From assembly GCA_964412395.1 (NCBI GenBank), contig CAYPOY010000066.1, positions 1-20,336 on the forward strand: a stretch of 20,336 bases of DNA, in the 5' to 3' direction. Under the pieces are notes generated by a model. It did no database searches. It was given only the letters and a program-made list of their open reading frames with translations, and was not told the origin of the DNA. The translations under genes were made by a program, and so were the position numbers. Shown piece by piece: positions 1-6,185 of the stretch (its first letter is position 1; each line of letters opens with the position of its first letter). The DNA is from CAYPOY01 sp964412395 (GTDB lineage Bacteria > Chloroflexota > Anaerolineae > B4-G1).

Positions 1-1
1 T

Positions 2-139
2 GCACAGCAGTGGATGTCTGAGCACAGAACAAAGGTTCTGTACGGTAGAGAAATCAGGATGAGCACCGCTATCGTGTTGGAGGAGAGGGATTTCCCCTTG
101 ATCCGAAGTATTCATCCAAAGAAGAGTTGCGAAGAGTAA
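2..139 (+). CDS. possible 3' end of an unidentified gene entering from the left edge
   Basis: Frame 2 is open from the first base of the window to a TAA at 137-139 (about 45 codons, ending in the residues HPKKSCEE). The other two plus frames close within about 60 bases. I recognise no family, and the codon use is less GC-biased than in the neighbours, so this may be chance. A small perfect hairpin (ACAGAAC/GTTCTGT, 24-30 with 35-41, loop AAAG) lies inside it. Confidence 0.2.
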   Translation, partial: AQQWMSEHRTKVLYGREIRMSTAIVLEERDFPLIRSIHPKKSCEE

Positions 140-171
140 CCGAGCGCTTGACCGCCGGAAGTTCTCCCCCG

Positions 172-250
172 CTGATGGGCGAAGGTCTCCCGACTCTGAT
201 GGGCGAAGGTCTCCCGACCGAGCCCTTTACGCCTCGGTCAGAGACCTTCG
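172..250. repeat. 23-bp direct repeat followed by a long hairpin
   Basis: A 23-bp sequence (CTGATGGGCGAAGGTCTCCCGAC) occurs at 172-194 and again at 196-218. The second copy forms the left arm of a hairpin. CGAAGGTCTC (204-213) pairs with GAGACCTTCG (241-250), and GACCGAG (216-222) pairs with CTCGGTC (233-239). A small CC/A internal loop separates the two stems and the terminal loop is 10 nt. It lies about 80 nt beyond the stop of the TadG-like gene. There is no T tract, so it is more likely a REP-like element or an RNA-end protector than a classic terminator. The rest of 140-326 shows nothing gene-like. Confidence 0.7.
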
Positions 251-326
251 GCGAACGAGGGAGGGATCGTCTTCGCTTTTGCGCTGCCTGTAGCAAGCGC
301 TGTTGCTTTTCCAACATCGGCGGTTG

Positions 327-1442
327 CTAATGCCAAAGGGTGACCACCATCGTGTGTGTCGCGCATGCGTCAGACCCATACCCCTGATTTGGGCTCGGCT
401 GACTCTCGCCAATGATCGTCTCCTCCAGGCAGGCGGTGATCGTACCCCCACCCTGGTCGGCGCCCCCCTCAGGGACGGTCACCCCCGCGAAGCCGACGAT
501 GTGGTAGTAGTCCGCGCCCTGGCCGCCAACGCACGCGTCGCCGCCTTCTGCGCGGTCGTCTGGATAGGGCTCTTCGAGCAGTGCCGGGTCCCCGTCACAG
601 TTCGGGAACTGATCAAAGATCGGCACGTAGAAGAGCTCGTCTTCCGGAGTGTGCTTGATCACACTGGAGTTTTTGCCCGGTTTGGCGTGAATGTGGTCCC
701 CGTAGCGGTAACCCGCGCTCCACGGGCCGTCGGCATAGATCACGTGACCATTGTAGCCATCTTCCATCCATTGTCCCAGGTGGGAGGCATCGCCGCTATG
801 GTCTATGGCACGAAGCCAATCACTGGAATCCTCCCCCTGGTTCCAGACGTAGGCCAGGTTCATCCACCCCCGGTGTGACGAGGTTTGCCCATCCAGGTAA
901 TCTATGAGGCACTTGTCATCCTGGTCACATTGAGTGTCGAAGCCGACTGTGAAGCAACTGTCTTCGCCAGCTCCTGGCTCAATGGCCGTCACGACATCGA
1001 GAGGGATCCCAAACGGTCTCAGACCGCCCATCACGAGAGGCGGGCCGGTCATCGCCAGCGCATAGGCAGAAGCTCCGGCCTCATCAATGCCGATCAGCGA
1101 TACGAAGTAGGTCGAGCTGGTGATGGCGACTGTGACCGAGATGCCGGTAGAACCAGTAGGGATTATACCGTCGCCCACGCGTCCCAGCACCACCTCGTCA
1201 AAGTCGACGTAGTCAGCCACCACGCTATTAGTGTCTCGCACGCCGTTCTGTTCGGCGTAGCGGTTGACCTCCGCAGCGATAGCCGCATCGTCGGCCTCCG
1301 TCTTACCACAGATGGCCGTGGCCAGCAGCCGCGTGCCGGACAGCGCCGCCGCGTCGGCGGCGTTCTGCATGCGCCAGCGTTCGAGAAACGCCATGCCGCC
1401 GTCAATCGCCAGCCCGGCTGCGACCAACAATGCAATTATCAC
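327..1442 (-). CDS. TadE/TadG-like Flp pilus-assembly/secreted protein, N-terminus clipped
   Basis: The first ~20 residues form a hydrophobic membrane anchor (IIALLVAAGLAIDGG). The next residues (RWRMQNAADAAALSGTRLLA) are the hallmark of TadG/TadE-like proteins, which stay anchored in the membrane with a large exported domain. The remaining ~300 residues are Cys-, Gly- and Asp-rich and resemble the extracellular part of these proteins. Family members usually start with a short charged stretch ending in a Gly-Gln-Ser motif before the anchor. Here the only start is a GTG at 1442, already inside the anchor, with an in-frame stop 42 nt upstream (1482-1484) and no ribosome site. The ORF overlaps the end of the BNR protein gene by 41 bp in another frame. 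I infer that the true 5' end was lost at a junction near 1443, so expression is doubtful. Confidence 0.75.
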   Translation of the reverse strand: MIIALLVAAGLAIDGGMAFLERWRMQNAADAAALSGTRLLATAICGKTEADDAAIAAEVNRYAEQNGVRDTNSVVADYVDFDEVVLGRVGDGIIPTGSTGISVTVAITSSTYFVSLIGIDEAGASAYALAMTGPPLVMGGLRPFGIPLDVVTAIEPGAGEDSCFTVGFDTQCDQDDKCLIDYLDGQTSSHRGWMNLAYVWNQGEDSSDWLRAIDHSGDASHLGQWMEDGYNGHVIYADGPWSAGYRYGDHIHAKPGKNSSVIKHTPEDELFYVPIFDQFPNCDGDPALLEEPYPDDRAEGGDACVGGQGADYYHIVGFAGVTVPEGGADQGGGTITACLEETIIGESQPSPNQGYGSDACATHTMVVTLWH

Positions 1443-2847
1443 AGCTAAGGGCGTAGGTGTGATAGACCTCGTAGTTATAGACTACGCTGCTGCCGACGTG
1501 TTCCTCCCACGCGCTGTGTAGCCGTCCCTGCGCATCAAACGCGATGGATGGCGCAATGGAGATCTCATTCTCACCAGGGCTGCGAGACACATTCTGTGGT
1601 GACGGCCAGGATAGCCCTCCATCCCGGGAGCAACTCAGCAACACTTCCTCTGCCGGCTCCACCTGCTCACCCGCCCGGAACCCGTGCCAGACCACGCAAA
1701 CCGTTACTTGATCGTCCCTTTCCAGCAAAGCCAGGCTGGGAGTGATGTCGGTCGGGCGGAATTCATTTACCTTCACGGAGTCGAGATCAATAGGCTCACC
1801 CCCAATTGACCAGCAGCCACTGGCCGCGTCGTAGCGCGCGTAATGTACGTACTGCTCCCGTTGTTCCACACCCCCTGTTCCGATCTGCTTCCCCCAGGTG
1901 ACGTGCAGGTTCTCGCTGGAATCGGCGACGATGCTGGGCCAGACCGACAGCGTGATCCCTGTGGAAAGTGTGAGGGGAGAAGTCCAGTTCACGTCGGCGC
2001 CGTTCACCGTCCCACTCATGTACATGATCGCTCGTATGTCTGAGGCAGCGCGCTCCTCCCAGACCATGTGCAAGGTGTCTTCATCGGGGCCGGCGGCCAG
2101 CACCGGGTACCACGAGCCAGTGCCCGTGTGCGTGTAGACGACGGTCGCCGTCGGCCACGCCGTTGCTGTCAGAGGACGCGCAGCGTAGAGAATGTCTGGC
2201 TGGTTCCCACCGCCGGCATTGAACACCACGTGCAACCTGCCCCCGCCAGCAGCCAGACGCGGTCGCATGGCGCTCAACGGGACAGGGCTGGGAATATGGC
2301 GCGCCTCCCAGTTCCCGGTCTCCGTCCTCTCCGCTTCGTAGACTGCAGTGGGCGGGTTGCCGTCAACCCAGGCGACGAAGATCCGGTCTCCGACGACGAG
2401 CGCGTCAGGCAACAGCGAGTCGTCTTCAGTCTCGGCTACGGCCTCCGGCGTGGCGGACCACGTGTGCCCATTGTCATCCGAAAGGACAGCGTAAATATTT
2501 CGCTGCGTTCCCTCCGATCGTTGATCGCTCCACACGATCACAAGTCGCCCCGAGGGATCGGCCGCAATGACCGGCTGCCGGGCCTTATCCGGTCCACTGT
2601 TGGAGATGTTCTCCGGCTCTATACCATCCCAGTCGGGGTCACTCGCGGTTCGGCTGGGCTCACCGCAGGCGGTTCGGCTGGGCGGCTCGACTGAGCTCGC
2701 CGAAGCCTCACCGCAGGCGGCGAATGACACGCCGGCCACCAACCCCACCGCCAACAATGCGATGAGCCACGCCAACCGCCAGTGGGCCGGTCGCGCCCAC
2801 TCATTCACCCCAGGTGGGGGGGCTGATAGTCGTGAACCCAGGCACAT
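1402..2847 (-). CDS. BNR/Asp-box repeat (sialidase-like) exported protein
   Basis: The 481-residue protein has a membrane/signal segment at about 25-44 ending FAAC (Cys45, a possible lipoprotein site). A beta-propeller-like body follows, with Asp-box motifs SDDNGHTW and SRDGGLSW and recurring H-x-x-W-x-E segments. Such proteins act at the cell surface on glycans or polymers, or only bind them; I see no catalytic set that proves sialidase activity. The start is ATG 2847, with AGGAG 7 nt upstream and 14 nt after a small ORF. Residues about 47-70 are encoded by nested direct repeats around a palindrome (see 2645-2720). The last ~14 residues (from about SCDNCIV) are an out-of-frame reading of the TadG-like anchor region, so the natural C-terminus seems to be missing. 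Confidence 0.75.
   Translation of the reverse strand: MCLGSRLSAPPPGVNEWARPAHWRLAWLIALLAVGLVAGVSFAACGEASASSVEPPSRTACGEPSRTASDPDWDGIEPENISNSGPDKARQPVIAADPSGRLVIVWSDQRSEGTQRNIYAVLSDDNGHTWSATPEAVAETEDDSLLPDALVVGDRIFVAWVDGNPPTAVYEAERTETGNWEARHIPSPVPLSAMRPRLAAGGGRLHVVFNAGGGNQPDILYAARPLTATAWPTATVVYTHTGTGSWYPVLAAGPDEDTLHMVWEERAASDIRAIMYMSGTVNGADVNWTSPLTLSTGITLSVWPSIVADSSENLHVTWGKQIGTGGVEQREQYVHYARYDAASGCWSIGGEPIDLDSVKVNEFRPTDITPSLALLERDDQVTVCVVWHGFRAGEQVEPAEEVLLSCSRDGGLSWPSPQNVSRSPGENEISIAPSIAFDAQGRLHSAWEEHVGSSVVYNYEVYHTYALSCDNCIVGRSRAGD
2645..2720. repeat. nested direct repeats with an in-gene palindromic element
   Basis: A 15-bp repeat (GCGGTTCGGCTGGGC) is at 2645-2659 and 2669-2683. A 14-bp repeat (CTCACCGCAGGCGG) is at 2659-2672 and 2707-2720. 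Between the latter two lies GGCTCGACTGAGCTCGCCGAAGCC-type sequence at 2684-2707. Its minus-strand core, CTTCGGCGAGCTCAG, matches the elements in the ABC exporter (3683-3700) and the nitrilase gene (19516-19534). Periods of 24 and 48 bp keep the frame. The encoded stretch is the low-complexity linker just after the signal/lipid region of the BNR protein. Confidence 0.7.
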
Positions 2848-2861
2848 AGCGGTTCTCCTGC

Positions 2862-2960
2862 TCAGTCCTCGTACATGATAACGATGACCACGGTGGTCTC
2901 GTTTTCGACGACTTCAACACCGGCCACGGTACCCACCCCCGGTTTCTTGGTGCACAGCAT
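2862..2960 (-). CDS. small hypothetical protein (32 aa)
   Basis: ATG 2960 lies one base after the TGA of the ABC exporter (2962-2964), and GGGGAGGGG sits a few bases upstream inside the exporter's 3' end. The stop is 14 nt before the start of the BNR protein. The peptide alternates hydrophobic and polar residues (VEVVENETTVVIVIMYED), which would suit a beta strand. I know no family for it. Its position, closely spaced with both neighbours, suggests translational coupling; its size alone would not prove it is real. Confidence 0.4.
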   Translation of the reverse strand: MLCTKKPGVGTVAGVEVVENETTVVIVIMYED

Positions 2961-2961
2961 T

Positions 2962-4743
2962 TCAGCCTTTACCCCTCCCCTCCCCCGCCTCGCTGGCTGC
3001 CAGTTCCAACTGCCGCTGGTAGAGTTGGCTGTACAGCCCACCCCACGCCAGCAACTCCTTGTGATCGCCGACCTCACGGATGCAGCCTTCCTCCAGCGCG
3101 ATGATCTTGTCGGCGTTGCGGATGGTGCTCAGCCGATGGGCGATGACCAGCGACGTGCGCCCCTTCATTACCTCCTCCAGCGCCTGCTGGATCAGATACT
3201 CCGCCTCGGCGTCCACCGACGAGGTGGCCTCGTCCAGGATCAGAATGCACGGGTCGGCCAGGATGGCGCGCGCCAGCGCCAGCCGCTGTTTCTGCCCGCC
3301 GCTCAGTTTCACTCCCCGTTCGCCGATCTCTGTGTCGTAGCCCTGGTCCAGTTGCTGGATGAACTTGTGGGCATAGGCCGCCTTCGCGGCGGCGACCATC
3401 TTCTCCTCGCTGGCGTCGGGCTTGCCGTAGAGCAGGTTCTCGCGCACCGTGGTGTTGAACAGGAAGGTGTCCTGCAGCACCACGGCCACGTGCCGGCGCA
3501 GCGATCGGATTTGCACCCCGCGCAGGTCGTGGCCGTCCACCAGGATGCGGCCGTGGATGGGGTCGTAGAAGCGGCACAGCAGATTGGCGATGCTGGTCTT
3601 GCCAGCCCCGCTGGGCCCAACCAGCGCCACCACCTCGCCGGGGGCCATGCGGAACTCGACGTCGTGCAGCACCTCGCGCCGTCCTGAGCTTGTCGAAGGG
3701 CCACCATCGCCGTAGCGGAAGTGCACATCGTCGAACACCACGTCTCCCTCGATCTCGTCCAGCACGACCGCGTCCGGCGCGTCTTGGATCTCCGGCGCCT
3801 CATCCAGCAGTTCGAAGATGCGCTCCCCGGCGGCGATGGCCTGCTGGAAGACATTGTCCACCTCCGTCAGCCGCCGGAGGGGGTCGTAGAAAGAGATGAT
3901 GTAGGCCAGGAAAGCCACCAGTGTCCCCAACGACAGTTGACCGTTGACGACCATCCGCGCCCCAAAACCAAGCACCAGCGCGCCCCCCAGGGCGGACACG
4001 AAGCGCAGGGCGGGGAAGAAGGTAGACCAGGTGCGGATACCCCGCACCCGTTCCCGGTAGTAGCGCTCGCTGGTGTCGCGGAAGTGTGCCAGTTCTGCCT
4101 CCTCCTGCCCGAAAGCCTGGATGACACGGATGCCTGCCAGATTATCCTGAAGTCTGGCGTTGATGTCGCCCAACCGGTCGCGTACCCGGCGGTAGATGGG
4201 CCGCGCGCGCTGGTTGAAGAGACGCAGGCCAAAGGCCATGACCGGCAGCGGAATCAGCACGGCCAGCGCCAGTTGCCGGTCGAGCGCCAGCAGCACCGCC
4301 GACGCCCCCACCAGCCGGAGCAGGTCTACAGCCGTCAGGGCGACGCCGTGGGTGACGAACTGCTCCAGCGCGTCGACGTCGTTGGTCACCCGCGACATCA
4401 GTTCGCCGGTGGAGGTGCGCTCGAAGAAGGAAAGGGATAGCTGCTGCAGATAGGCGTAGATACGCACCCGCAGGTCGAAGATGAAACGCTCGCCCAGCGC
4501 GTGGCGGATGTACAGGTCGCCGAAGTCCACGAACTGCAAGAGGGCGTAGACGCCTACCAGTGTGGCGATCATCGCACCGAGACGGGAGAGATCGCGGCCG
4601 CCGATCACCTGGTCCACGATCTCCCGCTGGAAAAGGGGTGGCAACAGGCTCAGGCCGGTATGAAGCAGTAACAGAAGACCCGTCGCGACCAGTGGCTTCC
4701 AATAGGGTCGCACGTAGCCAAAGAGACGTTTCAGCACAAGCAT
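2962..4743 (-). CDS. ABC exporter, fused membrane and ATPase domains (MsbA/MdlB-like)
   Basis: This is a full-length 593-residue half-transporter that should work as a dimer in the inner membrane. Residues ~15-310 form the six-helix exporter domain. The ATPase domain shows Walker A GPSGAGKT (376-383), Q-loop Gln424, signature LSGGQ (480-484), Walker B LILDE (501-505) and switch His536. The substrate cannot be predicted; lipids, drugs or peptides are typical. ATG 4743 has GGAGG about 8 nt upstream and a matching promoter at 4775-4803. It is the first gene of a leftward unit with the 32-aa ORF and the BNR protein. One oddity: residues 348-356 (GPSTSSGRR) are encoded by a palindromic repeat inserted before the first conserved ATPase strand, where relatives usually have a short turn. 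Confidence 0.93.
   Translation of the reverse strand: MLVLKRLFGYVRPYWKPLVATGLLLLLHTGLSLLPPLFQREIVDQVIGGRDLSRLGAMIATLVGVYALLQFVDFGDLYIRHALGERFIFDLRVRIYAYLQQLSLSFFERTSTGELMSRVTNDVDALEQFVTHGVALTAVDLLRLVGASAVLLALDRQLALAVLIPLPVMAFGLRLFNQRARPIYRRVRDRLGDINARLQDNLAGIRVIQAFGQEEAELAHFRDTSERYYRERVRGIRTWSTFFPALRFVSALGGALVLGFGARMVVNGQLSLGTLVAFLAYIISFYDPLRRLTEVDNVFQQAIAAGERIFELLDEAPEIQDAPDAVVLDEIEGDVVFDDVHFRYGDGGPSTSSGRREVLHDVEFRMAPGEVVALVGPSGAGKTSIANLLCRFYDPIHGRILVDGHDLRGVQIRSLRRHVAVVLQDTFLFNTTVRENLLYGKPDASEEKMVAAAKAAYAHKFIQQLDQGYDTEIGERGVKLSGGQKQRLALARAILADPCILILDEATSSVDAEAEYLIQQALEEVMKGRTSLVIAHRLSTIRNADKIIALEEGCIREVGDHKELLAWGGLYSQLYQRQLELAASEAGEGRGKG
3683..3700. repeat. palindromic repeat inside the ABC exporter gene
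   Basis: Plus strand CCTGAGCTTGTCGAAGGG; read on the coding strand it begins CCCTTCGACAAGCTCAGG. It encodes PSTSSG at residues 349-354 of the exporter. It shares the core CTTCGRCRRGCTCAG with elements at 2684-2707 and 19516-19534. Protein segments such as PSTSSGR and PFDRLRA are, from general knowledge, recurrent products of this repeat in environmental bacterial genomes. Confidence 0.75.
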
Positions 4744-4774
4744 AAAGACTTACCTCCGGTTTGCATTGAACACA

Positions 4775-4803
4775 AGTATAACACGTGAAACGTGAAATGT
4801 GAA
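4775..4803 (-). promoter_or_regulatory. promoter of the ABC exporter unit
   Basis: On the minus strand, TTCACA (4803-4798) and TATACT (4780-4775) are separated by exactly 17 nt, each matching the sigma-70 consensus at 5 of 6 bases. The predicted start site is ~4768, which gives a ~25-nt leader carrying the GGAGG ribosome site. The -35 box comes from a variant unit of the heptamer array (ATGTGAA instead of ACGTGAA). Confidence 0.5.
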
Positions 4804-4852
4804 ACGTCAAACGTGAAACGTGAAACGTCAAACGCCAAACGTGAAACGTGAG
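4783..4852. repeat. heptamer tandem array, consensus ACGTGAA, 10 units
   Basis: Ten contiguous 7-bp units run ACGTGAA, ACGTGAA, ATGTGAA, ACGTCAA, ACGTGAA, ACGTGAA, ACGTCAA, ACGCCAA, ACGTGAA, ACGTGAG. The array lies between the divergent ABC exporter and SIS genes. A shorter array of the same family fills the gap between the FAD and 2Fe-2S genes (16009-16036). Confidence 0.85.
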
Positions 4853-4873
4853 TGGCCACGCATCACGCTGGGC

Positions 4874-4902
4874 TTGCCAACTCCCCGCAAAAGCGGTATA
4901 GT
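4874..4902 (+). promoter_or_regulatory. promoter of the SIS gene
   Basis: TTGCCA (4874-4879) and TATAGT (4897-4902) lie 17 nt apart and match the sigma-70 boxes at 5 of 6 bases each. Transcription would start near 4909, about 25 nt before ATG 4934. Together with the minus-strand promoter at 4775-4803 this makes a divergent pair. Confidence 0.55.
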
Positions 4903-4933
4903 CCAGGACGGCACGATAAAGTAGAATGTAGAG

Positions 4934-6014
4934 ATGAGCTACCTGAGCGACGAGAGTCATGAGCAACCGGAAGTCCTGGCCCGTCCGTCTGTTAGACAGG
5001 CAGGCTGAAGCCGCCGCGCGGATCGCGGCAGCAATCCGTGCTCGCGGCGTGCGCTACGCCGTCATCGCCGCCCGCGGCAGCTCCGATAACGCCGCCCGTT
5101 ACGCCCAGTATCTCTTCGGTGCTCTCAACCGGCTGCCAGTGGCGTTGGCTACTCCCTCGCTGTTCAGTATCTATCACACGCCACCGCAGTTGCGCGACGC
5201 GCTGGTGCTGGGCGTCTCCCAGTCGGGCCAGTCGCCCGACATCGTGGCCGTAGTCGAGGAAGGAAAGCGGCAAGGGGCCCTGACCGTTGCGGTGACCAAT
5301 GCACCCACCTCCCCACTGGCCCAGGCCACCGACTACGTCCTCCCGCTGGGTGCGGGTGAGGAACGGGCCGTGGCCGCCACCAGGACCTACACCGCGCAAC
5401 TGGCAGCGCTGGCGCTGCTGGCGGTGCAACTGGCCGACGACGGTGAGCGGTTGGCCGCCTTGCGGAGCGCGCCGGCGGCGGTGGAAAAGACGCTGGCGCT
5501 GGAGGAGCCGGTCGCTCTGGCCGCGCAGCGCTACGCCTACGCCACCGGGTGTGTCGTGCTGGGCCGGGGCTACAACTATGCCACTGCCTTCGAGATTGCG
5601 CTCAAACTGAAGGAACTGACCTATGTGGTCGCCGAGCCCTACTCCTCGGCCGACTTCCGCCACGGCCCCGTCGCCATCGTCGAGCGCGGCTTCCCCGCCA
5701 TCGTCGTCGCGCCGCAGGGCGCGGTCTACCCCGACATGCTGGCCCTGACCCGCGAACTGGCCGCCCCTGAGAAGGCGGCGGAACTGATCGTCATCTCCGA
5801 GCAAGAGGAACCACTGCAACTGGCCCACACACCTACCATCGCCTTGACGAAATCGCCCGCCAGCGCAACCGCTCAGTGGGGGCGCTCATTCGGGAAGCGA
5901 TTGATCGGGTCTACCTCCAAAGCAGTGCGAACGAGCGTTTGGAGGCAGTGCAGGCACTGGCGGCGATGCAATTGCCAGTCGCCGATTGGGAACAGATGGA
6001 ACGGGAGTCTGTAG
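4934..6014 (+). pseudogene. SIS-domain sugar isomerase/deaminase-like gene, frameshifted near its start and cut at its end
   Basis: Residues of the 4959-frame ORF resemble the isomerase half of glucosamine-6-phosphate synthase and AgaS/FrlB-type proteins. They contain a first SIS domain (AARGSSDNAAR, SQSGQSPD, TNAPTSPLA) and a second (GRGYNYATAFEIALKLKE, SSADFRHGP), which would bind a phosphosugar in the cytoplasm. The expected N-terminus (MSYLSDESHEQPEVLAR) is read from ATG 4934 in another frame. A tandem CCGT duplication (4981-4988) separates the two frames; dropping one copy joins them as EVLAR-LLDRQAEAAA. ATG 4959 could still yield a near-complete product with an altered start. After residue ~292 (LAHTP) the frame enters vapB sequence and reads nonsense to a TAG at 6012-6014, so the last part of the second SIS domain is lost. 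Confidence 0.75.
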
Positions 6015-6016
6015 AA
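6012..6016. repeat. left target-site duplication of the MITE
   Basis: TAGAA here is repeated at 6168-6172, directly outside the right terminal inverted repeat. The TAG of this copy serves as the stop of the decayed SIS frame. Confidence 0.75.
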
Positions 6017-6167
6017 CTCGACTTTATCCATTTCGGCGTTTTTGGGCCAATTTTCACTGATTTTGGCCGATTTTGAGCCATTTTAGCAATATTGACCCCC
6101 TGCATATAGGTGCGTGCTACAATTTCAACCCAGATATGGGGGTCGAATACAAATGGATAAAGTCGAG
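6017..6167. mobile_element. MITE-like element, 151 bp
   Basis: The element has perfect 17-bp terminal inverted repeats, CTCGACTTTATCCATTT (6017-6033) and AAATGGATAAAGTCGAG (6151-6167), flanked by a 5-bp direct duplication TAGAA. It codes for nothing; its interior is AT-rich compared with its surroundings. It holds inner inverted arms (GACCCCC 6094-6100, GGGGGTC 6138-6144) and an outward extended -10. Its length plus one target copy is 156 bp, a multiple of three. It inserted into the 3' end of vapB. The parent transposase is not in the window and I cannot assign a family. Confidence 0.85.
6092..6123 (+). promoter_or_regulatory. possible outward promoter within the MITE
   Basis: TGCTACAAT (6115-6123) is an extended -10 element and TTGACC (6092-6097) is a good -35. 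The 20-nt spacer is longer than usual, so the extended -10 would have to carry most of the activity. It points at vapC, whose ATG lies ~56 nt beyond the predicted start site. Confidence 0.3.
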
Positions 6168-6185
6168 TAGAAGAGATAGCCCCTG

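Noticed and set aside
204..250. Rho-independent terminator
   Set aside because: The hairpin is strong but no T tract follows it on either strand.
4142..4966. 274-codon minus ORF spanning the ABC start and the heptamer array
   Set aside because: It runs out of frame through the exporter's membrane domain and translates the array (repeated RLTFHVS); no family resemblance.
5876..6076. An independent intact 66-residue gene from GTG 5876
   Set aside because: It is the middle of a broken antitoxin. The DNA-binding strand is missing and the last ~20 residues are MITE sequence.
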